Shown piece by piece: positions 43,579 through 51,844 of a stretch of DNA of 64,000 bases. The stretch is from positions 215,726 to 279,725 of the forward strand of contig JAAYDY010000101.1 of the NCBI GenBank assembly GCA_012729015.1. The letters run 5' to 3'. How positions within the stretch are numbered: the stretch's first letter is position 1; every line of letters begins with the position of its first letter. The DNA is from Phycisphaerae bacterium. GTDB taxonomy: Bacteria > Planctomycetota > Phycisphaerae > FEN-1346 > JAACEH01. Below the pieces are notes generated by a model that was not told the origin of the DNA, did not search any database, and was given only the letters and a program-made list of their open reading frames with translations. Both the position numbers and the translations under genes were made by a program.

Positions 43579-45156
43579 ATGCGAGCGATGCTGTTCGGAG
43601 GTTGGGCGAAGGTCGTCGGGGTCGCCGCGGCGATCTGTCTGGTGACTCTTGGCGGATGCAAGATGGAATCGGCACGCAGGGAGGATCAAGAGATGAACGC
43701 ACGCACAACGAGCGGCACGTTGCGAGTCGGCTGGGCGCAGGCCGACCTGACGCCGGCCGAAACAGTGTCGCTGCGGGGCCAGTTCTACTCGCGGCTGAGC
43801 GAGGGCGTCCTGGACCCCCTCAGCGCGACCGTCCTGGTGCTGGACTCGGGCCAGGACCAGGCCGTCTTCGTCGGTTGCGACAATGTCGGCCTCCCCGACT
43901 CGTTCTGCGAACAGGTCCGCGCGGGTCTCGCCGGCGTCCCCGGCCTCGATCCGCGCAAGGTCGTCCTGAATGCGACGCACACGCACACGGCTCCGGGGCT
44001 CCAGTTGCCCAGCGAGTCGTCCTGGTCCCACGACGGCGTCGAGTTCGACCGCGACGTGATGAGCGCCGAACGATACCGCGAGTTCGCCGCCGGGCGGATC
44101 ATCGAGGCGGTGCGACAGGCCTGGACCGCCCGCGCCCCGGGGGCCGTCGCCTACGGTCATGGCTGGGCCGTCGTCGGCCACAACCGCCGCTGGGTGGACC
44201 TCCAAGGCAAGGCCACCATGTACGGCAAGACCAACGTGCCCGGCTTCAGCCACATCGAAGGCTACGAGGACCACAGCCTCGGCGTGCTGGCCGCCTACGA
44301 CGCCTCCGGCCGGCTGACCGGCGTGGCCGTCAATGTGCCGTGCCCGTCCCAGGTGTCGGAGCACCTGTTCCAGGTCAGCGCCGACTACTGGTGCGAAACG
44401 CGGGCCGAACTGCGGCGGCGATTCGGCGAGGACCTCTTCATCCTGCCCCAGTGCAGTGCCGCCGGCGACCTCTCGCCGCACATGATCTTCCGGCAGCGCG
44501 GCGAGCAGCGGATGCTTGAGCTTCAGGGACGCTCCGTCCGTCAGGAGATCGCACGTCGCATTGCCGACGCCGTCGCCGACGTGCTCCCGGCCATCGCGCC
44601 GACCGCCGACGCCTCGCCGGTGCTGGCCCATCACGTCGAAACCCTCGACCTGCCGATGAACGCCCTGACCGAGGCCGATGTCAAGGTGGCCATGGACGAG
44701 GCCGGGAAGCTTCGCGTCAAGTATGAGGACCAGATGCGCAAACTCGCGACCGATCCGTTGCTGAAGAAGGATCCCCGCTGGTACAAGGAGCCCACGGCTC
44801 TGTACCGCCAGATGCGGTGGTACCAGGGCGTGGCCGAACGGTTCGAGCAACAGAAGGGCCAGCCCACCCTGCCGACCGAACTGCACGTCGTCCGTCTGGG
44901 CGACCTGGCCGTCGCGACGAATCGGTTCGAGTTCTACCTCGATTTCGGCGTCCGGATCAAGGCCCGCAGCCCGGCCGTCGAGACGTTCCTCGTGCAACTG
45001 GCTGGTCCCGGCACGTATTGCCCGAGCCCGCGGTCGGTCGCCGGGGGAGGGTACGGATCCCTTCCCGCGTCCAACCCCGTCGGTCCCGAGGGGGGGCAAG
45101 TGCTCACCGAACGGACGATCCAGGTGATCGAGCGCCTGTGGTCCGACAACAAGTAA
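43579..45156 (+). CDS. Lipoprotein related to neutral/alkaline ceramidases
   Basis: 525 aa. Lipobox TLGGC; the ATG at 43579 follows GGAGGG. The N-terminal pattern RVGWAQADLTP, DPLSATVLVLDSG, VFVGCDNVGLP and LNATHTHTAPG matches the neutral ceramidase N-terminal family, including the THTH metal-site region. The usual ceramidase C-terminal domain is not obvious. In environmental PVC bacteria such proteins are common and mostly uncharacterised, so the substrate need not be ceramide. It is followed 35 bases later by a DegT aminotransferase gene. Confidence 0.75.
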   Translation: MRAMLFGGWAKVVGVAAAICLVTLGGCKMESARREDQEMNARTTSGTLRVGWAQADLTPAETVSLRGQFYSRLSEGVLDPLSATVLVLDSGQDQAVFVGCDNVGLPDSFCEQVRAGLAGVPGLDPRKVVLNATHTHTAPGLQLPSESSWSHDGVEFDRDVMSAERYREFAAGRIIEAVRQAWTARAPGAVAYGHGWAVVGHNRRWVDLQGKATMYGKTNVPGFSHIEGYEDHSLGVLAAYDASGRLTGVAVNVPCPSQVSEHLFQVSADYWCETRAELRRRFGEDLFILPQCSAAGDLSPHMIFRQRGEQRMLELQGRSVRQEIARRIADAVADVLPAIAPTADASPVLAHHVETLDLPMNALTEADVKVAMDEAGKLRVKYEDQMRKLATDPLLKKDPRWYKEPTALYRQMRWYQGVAERFEQQKGQPTLPTELHVVRLGDLAVATNRFEFYLDFGVRIKARSPAVETFLVQLAGPGTYCPSPRSVAGGGYGSLPASNPVGPEGGQVLTERTIQVIERLWSDNK

Positions 45157-45191
45157 TCGAGACGGTCCCTGTATCCTAAGGAGATGAAGCG

Positions 45192-46460
45192 ATGGCGTCC
45201 TCACTGGCGATTCATGGCGGCAAGCGGGCGGTTCCCGAGGGCCTGGTCAAGCCGTGGCCTCCGATCGACGACGTGGATCGCAAGATGGTTCTTGCCTCCC
45301 TCGAAGGCGGGCAACCGACCTACGGCCCCAATTACAAGGCCCTCGAACAGGAATTCGCCCAATGGTCGGGCCTGAAACATGCCTTGTTCTGCAACAGCGG
45401 CACTGCCGCCCTCCACATGGCCCTCGTGGCCTGCGAAGTCGGTTGCGGTGACGAAGTCATCGTCCCGGCCTACACCTGGCCATCGTCCGCCACCTGCTGC
45501 CTCCACCACAACGCCATCCCCGTCTTTGTGGACATCGACTGGGATACGATGAACATCGACGTTGGCCGGATCGAGGCCGCCGTCACGCCCCGGACCAAGG
45601 CCATTATCGCCGTCCACCTGCACGGACTCATGGTGGACATGGACCAGGTGATGGCTGTGGCCGCGCGGTACAAGCTCAAGGTCATCGAAGACTGCTGCCA
45701 GGCCCACGGCGCCACCCTCCGCGGACGGCGGGCAGGCTCCTTCGGCCACTGCGCCGCCTCCAGCACCAACAACAACAAGTGCCTGTCCTCGGGCGAGGGC
45801 GGCTTCTTCATGGCCAACGACGACGCCCTTTTCGAACGCGGCAAGACCCTCTGGTACTTTGGCGAGCACCGACCCCCCGAGTCCGGCGCGGGATACCACG
45901 CCTACGGCATGGGCTGGATGTACCGCAGCACCGATCTGACAGCCGCCTTCGCCAGGGCGCAACTGACCAAACTCGACGGTTACCTGGCCCGGATCAGAAC
46001 CAACGCCCTGCGCCTCCAGGAAGGGCTGGCCGACGTGCCGAACCTGATTCTCCCCGTGGTGCCCCAGGGCCACGGACACAACTACTACAACTACACGATC
46101 CGCTTCGACATGGACGCGATGGGCCATGCCGCCGATGCGGCCCGGTTCCGCGACAAACTCGTCAAGGCCATCCGCGCCGAAGGCGTCGATACCGGCGTCT
46201 GGCAGGGCTGGCCCGTGCCGCAGATGACCGCCATCGCCGGCAAGAACGCCTACGGCAGAGGATGCCCGTGGGCCTGCACCGACTCCGCGGTGAGCTACGA
46301 TCTCGACCAGTTCCCCGTGGCCGTGCGTCACTGCGACTGCCACACCGGCATGACCATGCCGCTGCGCCCGCCGAACGGCCCCGACGTGGCCGAGGCCGTC
46401 GCCGACGCCTGGCGCAAGGTCTTGACGCACCTGGACGAAGTCGAGAAGATCGCCGACTGA
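45192..46460 (+). CDS. DegT/DnrJ/EryC1/StrS-family PLP aminotransferase
   Basis: 422 aa. Transfers an amino group to a keto-sugar or cyclitol using PLP. Motifs: PTYGPNYKALEQEFAQW, CNSGTAALHMAL (PLP phosphate), VIEDCCQAHGA (PLP-ring Asp) and the Schiff-base lysine in STNNNKCLSSGEGGFF. Ends CHTGMTMPLRPPNGPDV. The ATG at 45192 follows AAGGAG. It probably belongs with the upstream ceramidase-like gene and the carbohydrate cluster. Confidence 0.93.
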   Translation: MASSLAIHGGKRAVPEGLVKPWPPIDDVDRKMVLASLEGGQPTYGPNYKALEQEFAQWSGLKHALFCNSGTAALHMALVACEVGCGDEVIVPAYTWPSSATCCLHHNAIPVFVDIDWDTMNIDVGRIEAAVTPRTKAIIAVHLHGLMVDMDQVMAVAARYKLKVIEDCCQAHGATLRGRRAGSFGHCAASSTNNNKCLSSGEGGFFMANDDALFERGKTLWYFGEHRPPESGAGYHAYGMGWMYRSTDLTAAFARAQLTKLDGYLARIRTNALRLQEGLADVPNLILPVVPQGHGHNYYNYTIRFDMDAMGHAADAARFRDKLVKAIRAEGVDTGVWQGWPVPQMTAIAGKNAYGRGCPWACTDSAVSYDLDQFPVAVRHCDCHTGMTMPLRPPNGPDVAEAVADAWRKVLTHLDEVEKIAD

Positions 46461-46480
46461 GCAGCCGCCGCAGCGACACG

Positions 46481-46738
46481 CGCGATTCCCAGGGAATACT
46501 CCGCCCGCGCCGCGTCCTGGCCGATCCCAGCCGCTGCTATGTCCTGTGCCTCAGCGGCGGAGGGCGCCTGGTGCGCCTCGGCTTGGGCATCCCCAAGGGA
46601 ACGTGCCAACCCGTCTGGCTGCGAACGACCGACGGCCATCGCATCCGCAAAGAAGCCCTGGACCACCAGAGCGACACGCTCGCCCTGGTCTCGCCCCTGT
46701 TCGCCGAGGACATTGCCTTGCGCACTGAAACGCAGTAG
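46481..46738 (+). other. Short open reading frame with coding-like composition but no clear start
   Basis: A frame ending at TAG 46736-46738 encodes ~85 residues (RPRRVLADPSRCYVLCLSG...LVSPLFAEDIALRTETQ) with strong third-position GC bias. No ATG is available; a GTG at 46571 would leave 55 residues. It could be the remnant of a truncated gene or use an unusual start. Function unknown. Confidence 0.3.
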
Positions 46739-46802
46739 ACTTGCAATGCGGGTGTGTGGCTCCCGGCTGGCGAGCTATGGCGAAATCCTGGGGGTCTGGG
46801 CC

Positions 46803-47120
46803 ATGGACGTTCCGTCTATTGCGGCACTTGCGGTGGCCTTTGCCGTTGCAGTCGGTCTCTGGGGGCGCGGCCTTGTTCGTGGCCGACGCGGCGATCTGCT
46901 GGCCGGGGCCGGGACTCTGGCGGCGTTGTGTGCCGTTGCCTTCGTCATGGTGACAGGTTGTGTGTTCAACCTCATCGGCCTGATGATCGGCGGATTCGGT
47001 CTGGCCACATTCCTGATCGGTCCGTTTGCTGCTCAGGATTGCCCGCTTGTGAGACGTGACCGGTTGGCGCTGGGAGCCGGCGCCGTTGCGATCGGGGTGT
47101 TTCTCCAGATGATCCTCTGA
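46803..47120 (+). CDS. Small membrane protein
   Basis: 105 aa with about four hydrophobic segments (IAALAVAFAVAVGLWG; LAALCAVAFVMVTGCVF; LIGLMIGGFGLATFLIG; LALGAGAVAIGVFL). Not recognised. The ATG at 46803 has GGGGGT about 8 bases upstream; an in-frame ATG at 46746 would add 19 residues. Confidence 0.55.
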   Translation: MDVPSIAALAVAFAVAVGLWGRGLVRGRRGDLLAGAGTLAALCAVAFVMVTGCVFNLIGLMIGGFGLATFLIGPFAAQDCPLVRRDRLALGAGAVAIGVFLQMIL

Positions 47121-47166
47121 CCGCGACGCGGTTGATCCAATCGGGGCGCAGGGACCACGCAACAAC

Positions 47167-47204
47167 AACGCACGGACGACCCGTTCAGGCCGTCCGTGCG
47201 TTCT
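47167..47204. terminator. Hairpin terminator between convergent genes
   Basis: AACGCACGGAC (47167-47177) pairs with GTCCGTGCGTT (47192-47202), followed by CTT. It separates the small membrane protein gene from the leftward DUF2156-GNAT gene. Confidence 0.6.
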
Positions 47205-47243
47205 TCACTTCGTTAGGGGCCGGGCAGCCGACTGCTCGCCGAC

Positions 47244-48842
47244 TCAGGTCGCCAGCAGCCGCGCCTGGGCGAGGTCCAGCCGCATCTTCCATCCGTGCCG
47301 TCCCGGGCCGTAGTAGTCGGTCAGCGACCGCACGGTCCGGAATCCCAGTTTCTCGTACAGCCCGATCGCCGGCAGGTTCGCCTGATCCACCTCCAGCACC
47401 GCCACCCGAACCCCGTCGTGCCGCAACTGCTCGATGGCCTCGTTCACCATCGCGCGGCCCAGGCCCTGGTGCCGGCACTCGGCATCCACCGACAGGCTGT
47501 AGATGCGACTCAGCACGCCCTTGTGAACCCGGAACCGCAGAACCACCATGCTGGCCGCCACGCGACCGCCGCGACGCACCACACGCACGTCGGCCGTGCG
47601 GCTGCGAATCAGGTACTTCCATTGCCGTCGCGCTATGGCCGTCGAGGCGTCGAAGCACCGGTTCTCCAGGGCCACCAGCTCGTCCACGTCGGACTCCCGC
47701 GCCTCCTGCGTCACGCTGCCGAAGCCTGCCGCCGCTGCCGGAACCATGTCCGGGACCGGCGTCGTCGCCATGGCCTCCGCCGTCGGAAGCGTCACCACCG
47801 TGACGTTGTCCGCCGGCGTCTCGACGCTCGGGGGATGCGCGATCGCCGCCTCCGCCGCCGCAACCGACGACGCGTCCGTCAGGCCGGCTCCCACCGCCAC
47901 CACCGTCGCCGGCACAGGGATCATGCGCCACTTCTCGATCCGCAACGCCGGACGGTAGCTCTGCTTGGTGTAGGCCAGCGACGGAATGTCCCAGTCGTCG
48001 CCGGCATTGCACCACGCGGTCCCCGACCACGCCTGGCGGCAGAACTCGCTGAAAATGTACTGGGCCGATCCGGCGAACGTCCGGTCGGTCTTCTCAATCA
48101 GGATGTTGCACGTGTCCGGGCCGAGCAGGTCGCCGAACGTGAACCCCACGATCTCGTCGCCCGCGTAGAGCACCATGCCCTTCAGGCCGATGGCGTCCCA
48201 GTGGCGGATGGCCTCGGCCGTCGCGAAGCTCTCCTTGGCCCGCTTGATGCGGATCGTCTGGCCCAGGCTGTCCTCGCCGTCGGCGTGCTGGCACTGCCAC
48301 TTGGCGAGCAGGTCCAGGCACGGTTGCACGTGCTGCGGACCGAACCGCTCCGTCCGGGCCGCATAGCGCGTCATGAACCGCTTGCGGTCGTGCCGCTTGC
48401 TGGACAACTCGCCGCCGGCCAGGGTAATCATCTTCTCGGTCGAGTAAACATAGTCGCCGCCCATCGGCTCGGCCGTGAAGCCGGCGGGAAACCGCTCGCG
48501 GATCGACGCGTTGACGTACTCGACGGCCATGTTGCCCTGGTGGCCGGTCCTGTGGTTGAAGTCGCGGCAGACCTCGATCGAGTCGCGCAGGGCGGCCTCG
48601 AAGTGGCCGTCGCCCAGCGGAGGTGCGATCATTGTCAGCCCGTTTTCACCGTTGGCGAACACGCACAGGTGCCCGTGAAGCACCGCCCAGCGCAGATGGA
48701 TCGGGTGCCTCCACATGAACGTCCCGGCAAAACTGTAATCAGAAAGGCGGCTTGGGGTTGCTGCGTAGTAGGAATCGAATAGGGGCTTGTCCTCAATCAG
48801 GACGCCGCGTAGCCCGTACGATCCATCAGGATCGTCTCCCAT
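47244..48842 (-). CDS. DUF2156 and GNAT acetyltransferase fusion protein
   Basis: 532 aa. Residues ~1-310 form a DUF2156 domain (the GNAT-like fold of phosphatidylglycerol lysyltransferases): SDYSFAGTFMWRHP, YVYSTEKMITLAGGELSSKRH and GMVLYAGDEIVGFTFGDLL. A proline/alanine/valine-rich linker (~325-380) leads to a RimI-like GNAT domain (~385-525): RIYSLSVDAECRHQGLGRAMV (acetyl-CoA loop, quoted in part) and LPAIGLYEKLGFRTV. The ATG at 48840-48842 follows GGAG. It may aminoacylate or acetylate a lipid or peptide; the substrate is unknown. Confidence 0.8.
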   Translation of the reverse strand: MGDDPDGSYGLRGVLIEDKPLFDSYYAATPSRLSDYSFAGTFMWRHPIHLRWAVLHGHLCVFANGENGLTMIAPPLGDGHFEAALRDSIEVCRDFNHRTGHQGNMAVEYVNASIRERFPAGFTAEPMGGDYVYSTEKMITLAGGELSSKRHDRKRFMTRYAARTERFGPQHVQPCLDLLAKWQCQHADGEDSLGQTIRIKRAKESFATAEAIRHWDAIGLKGMVLYAGDEIVGFTFGDLLGPDTCNILIEKTDRTFAGSAQYIFSEFCRQAWSGTAWCNAGDDWDIPSLAYTKQSYRPALRIEKWRMIPVPATVVAVGAGLTDASSVAAAEAAIAHPPSVETPADNVTVVTLPTAEAMATTPVPDMVPAAAAGFGSVTQEARESDVDELVALENRCFDASTAIARRQWKYLIRSRTADVRVVRRGGRVAASMVVLRFRVHKGVLSRIYSLSVDAECRHQGLGRAMVNEAIEQLRHDGVRVAVLEVDQANLPAIGLYEKLGFRTVRSLTDYYGPGRHGWKMRLDLAQARLLAT

Positions 48843-49206
48843 AGAGTTGAATCTGCTCCACCGTGGATTGCCGTACCGGGCGTCAGGAGGCTCAGTCCTC
48901 CGCAGGGAGGGCTTACAGAGCCGGCAGTTCAGCGCCCCGCCAACCCACGCTTTCCAATCATACCATCGGCCAATAGAAGTCAATGGGTCCGCAAGCCAAA
49001 TTCGGAAAAAAAACTTGTGCCCCCATGCCCAAGCCACCCCCACCCCAAGGGCCCCAGGGCCGTTCACCCCCAGTCTCGCGTGCCAAGCCTGCCCCGTCAG
49101 GCATGCCCGTGGCCGGGCTGAAGCCGCCCCCCGACGGTCCCACGCGGGTCCCGAACTGTATTCCCGTAAGTCAGGACCGGAAGCCGGTTTGAACTGTGCG
49201 GTATCC
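48843..49206. other. Intergenic region between PHP and DUF2156-GNAT genes
   Basis: No gene is seen. It contains a leftward promoter candidate at 48957-48983, a short hairpin GGAGG-ACTGAG-CCTCC (minus strand) in the leader, and an A8 tract near 49009-49016. GC-rich repeats near 49085-49125 look like decayed family A hairpins. Confidence 0.35.
48957..48983 (-). promoter_or_regulatory. Promoter candidate of the DUF2156-GNAT gene
   Basis: On the minus strand: TTGACT (48983-48978), a short 15-base spacer, TATGAT (48962-48957). Confidence 0.45.
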
Positions 49207-50487
49207 CTATCGTCGCCAGGAGCGGCCGTACTGGGCGAAGTGGGCGTTGCGGTCGGCGGTGGTTCTGAAACGCCCGACGACCGCCTTGTCCAGGTAGCCG
49301 CCGTCGCCGGCCAGGACCGAGGCCGTGTGGCCCACCAGCACGTCGGCCCCGAACAGGAACGAGTCCACCACCGGGGCCAGGGCCTCGGACCCGAAATCGT
49401 CCACAAACTTCAGCCCAGGGGCATTCAACTCCGTGCCCACCACGAGCGGCAGGTCGCGCCCGTTCGCCAACTCGACCACCCGGTGCAGGTTCGCTATCTT
49501 CGTCGTGCGCGTGGCCGGATCCTTGATGTTCCAGTTGCGGTCCGGGATGATGTTCAGTGCCGCCGTTGCGGCGGCCATCTGGAGATCCAGCAGTTCCTCG
49601 ATGTCCTGTTCGCCCCGGCTGGTGCCGTCCAGCCACGTCATCGTCGGGATGCCCCCGATCGACAGGGCGAACCGGTTCATATCGGTCATCAGCGGGAACG
49701 TCTCGGCCGTCGGCGCCTGGTACCCCACGCCGCCGCTCTTCATCGTCTTCGAGCGGATCAGGGCCTGTAGTGCCCGACCGTCGGCCACCACCGGAGCCAT
49801 CTTGTCGGGCGTGCCGCCCAGCTTGCCGGCCCAGAATCGCACCCGGTCTTCCATCTTCGGGAAGACCTCCTCGGCCTTCTTCTGGTAGGCATAGCACAGG
49901 TGCCGCTCGGTCGGCGTCCCCGACGGCGACAGCGGCAACACGTCCGCGGCATAGTCCAGGCACACCGGGGCCAAGTGCGGATTGACCAACTCGACCACGG
50001 CCAGGTTGCGGTTGCGGGCGCTGGTTCGCAGCGTTTCGGCAAACCGGGCCGCCTCCGGATCGTCAATGGCCGACCGCGTCACGCCCGTCACCATGTGATA
50101 GGTGATGCCCGGCTCACCGGGGGAGTTGATCTCCCGGGTGGCGAACTCGGGGATGTAGGCCCGCGTCTCCATGCCGCCGACGGTCGGAATGCCCAGCAAC
50201 TCGCCGGCCCGGAAGAACTCGTCGATGCCGTCGAACACGTCGAAATCCACCAGCCCGACAGCCCGCAGACCCTCGCGCCGAGCCCGCCAGACGATGTGCG
50301 TGGGCGAGTAGCCGTCGGCATTGAACGAATAGAAGGAGTGCGCGTGCAGATTGACCCGCGGCCCGGGTTCCGGCAGGGCGATCCGGCCGTCCTTGACCAG
50401 CTTCAGCAGATCGTCCAGTGCCTGGTCCCGTTCAGCCCGTTCGAAACTGTCCAGCCTCGCCTCAAGTGCGGCAATCTTCGATTCCAT
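49207..50487 (-). CDS. PHP-domain protein
   Basis: 426 aa. A coiled N-terminus (MESKIAALEARLDSFERAER) is followed by a PHP metal-site start, VNLHAHSFYSFNADGYSP. The second motif is altered (GLVDFDVFDGIDEF in place of the usual TDH), and VVGTELNAPG and VGHTASV follow near the C-terminus. PHP proteins are metal-dependent phosphoesterases, but the changed motif makes the activity uncertain. The ATG at 50485-50487 is chosen for homology. It lies 148 bases after the M55 gene with its own promoter. Confidence 0.8.
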   Translation of the reverse strand: MESKIAALEARLDSFERAERDQALDDLLKLVKDGRIALPEPGPRVNLHAHSFYSFNADGYSPTHIVWRARREGLRAVGLVDFDVFDGIDEFFRAGELLGIPTVGGMETRAYIPEFATREINSPGEPGITYHMVTGVTRSAIDDPEAARFAETLRTSARNRNLAVVELVNPHLAPVCLDYAADVLPLSPSGTPTERHLCYAYQKKAEEVFPKMEDRVRFWAGKLGGTPDKMAPVVADGRALQALIRSKTMKSGGVGYQAPTAETFPLMTDMNRFALSIGGIPTMTWLDGTSRGEQDIEELLDLQMAAATAALNIIPDRNWNIKDPATRTTKIANLHRVVELANGRDLPLVVGTELNAPGLKFVDDFGSEALAPVVDSFLFGADVLVGHTASVLAGDGGYLDKAVVGRFRTTADRNAHFAQYGRSWRR

Positions 50488-50538
50488 CACAGCGCCTTTC
50501 TGCACGGTTCTTTTGGATCATACAGCCACAAAGCGCCC

Positions 50539-50567
50539 ATTTTACAGCACCGGCTCGATTCCGGCAA
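50539..50567 (-). promoter_or_regulatory. Promoter of the PHP gene
   Basis: On the minus strand: TTGCCG (50567-50562), 17-base spacer, TAAAAT (50544-50539). Confidence 0.5.
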
Positions 50568-50635
50568 TACCCTTGGCACACACCATGGCCCGTTGAGGAT
50601 CGCTGGGCCCGCATCCCCGATGGGCAAGGGGGGGG

Positions 50636-51427
50636 CTACAGCAGCCGCCGGAACGCCTGTTCCATGGTGTCTCCGGTGACCTCGAAGGTTCGGCCGTCGA
50701 TGGGCCGCACCCAATCGCGGTTCACGGGCACGACGCCGCGGCTGACCACTTCGAGGGTGATCTTCACGGGCTTATCGGCCACGAACGGTTTGATCTGGCC
50801 GCAGCGGCGGACGGCTTTCTCGGCAGCCTGGCGGATCAGGGCATGGGCCGCCTCCCTGGCCAGCATCTGGGCGCCCTGGCAGTCCAGGCCCTTCTTGACC
50901 TCGGCCGTCTCGATGCCGGGGATCAGGGCGCGGGCCTCGGCGCACACCTTGTCGTCGCCGGTAACCAGAATGGTCGGCACGCCCGAGTCGCCGGCGATGC
51001 CCGCGTCGATGGCCACCTCGCCGCTCGGACGCCCGTTGATCCGAAGGTTCTGCCAGTGTTTGCTGGTCATCGTGTGTTCCAGAACCGCCTCGACCGTTCC
51101 GGCCATGGCGTGGTATCCCAGCAGGATCAGTCCGTCGAACGTCTCGATGGCCGGCATCCGCTGCCGCGCGGTGCGACCCTGGATGTACTCGGCCCGGCCG
51201 TCGAATTCGTCCCACAGCATGTTCAGCCCGCCGCCGTGGGCGTCGCGGACCACCACGCGCGACGCGCCGCCGTCGAAGCAGCCCGCCACGCACGCGTTCG
51301 TGTCCCATGTCATAAACCGCTGCGCCGCGGCGTAGCCGCTTTGTGTGCTGTCCACCTGCGCGCTGTTGCACACGCCGCTGATGCCTTCCATGTCCACCAT
51401 GACGAAAATGCTCGGGCCGTGACCCAT
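50636..51427 (-). CDS. M55-family D-aminopeptidase (DppA-like)
   Basis: 263 aa, usual length. Starts FVMVDMEGISGVCN (metal ligands D-x-E-G) and contains VVVRDAHGGGLNM, LLGYHAMAGT and IDAGIAGDSGVPTILVTGDDK (quoted in part), all typical of the zinc-dependent DppA family that releases D-amino acids from peptides such as cell-wall fragments. No signal peptide. The ATG at 51425-51427 follows GGAGAG. Confidence 0.92.
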   Translation of the reverse strand: MGHGPSIFVMVDMEGISGVCNSAQVDSTQSGYAAAQRFMTWDTNACVAGCFDGGASRVVVRDAHGGGLNMLWDEFDGRAEYIQGRTARQRMPAIETFDGLILLGYHAMAGTVEAVLEHTMTSKHWQNLRINGRPSGEVAIDAGIAGDSGVPTILVTGDDKVCAEARALIPGIETAEVKKGLDCQGAQMLAREAAHALIRQAAEKAVRRCGQIKPFVADKPVKITLEVVSRGVVPVNRDWVRPIDGRTFEVTGDTMEQAFRRLL

Positions 51428-51508
51428 CGCCTCTCTCCTGATAGAATGACCGTTGACCGGCAGAGCATAGCAGCGACCCCGTGCCGCGCCAAGCCGACGT
51501 TCGGGGCG

Positions 51509-51606
51509 AGGTGCATGAACGTTTCGGGGAAAGCAGGGCAGGATGCCCCTGCCACTCACGGGCAAGATGGCCGTGCCACGTACAGCCCCAAGACGTTCAT
51601 GCACCC
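51509..51606. repeat. Palindromic repeat, family A, full-length copy 3 (reverse orientation)
   Basis: A ~98-base unit with terminal repeats GGTGCATGAACGTTT and AGACGTTCATGCACC. It is the reverse complement of the 37476-37575 unit at about 85% identity. The GCATTAACG/CGTTAATGC arms of copy 1 are GCATGAACG/CGTTCATGC here, so both arms changed together. The remainder of 51428-51844 shows no gene; a G9 run lies near 51619. Confidence 0.85.
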
Positions 51607-51844
51607 TTCGGAACCAGGGGGGGGGGCGAGGGGGCATACATGCTTTGAAGACCGCACCGTGACATGGCCGCTGGCGGCCATGGCGCCGGCCCCCTCTGCG
51701 GCGCGGGGTTTCCCCGGAACAGGGCCGCCGGGCCGATGGTTTCACCCCTGGGATTGCGGGCCGAGGTGACTTCCCCATCGGTTGCCTGCCAGGGTCCAGA
51801 TCAGCCCGCGGTCGCGAGAGGATTTCGCCCAAGGAGCCGTCACC

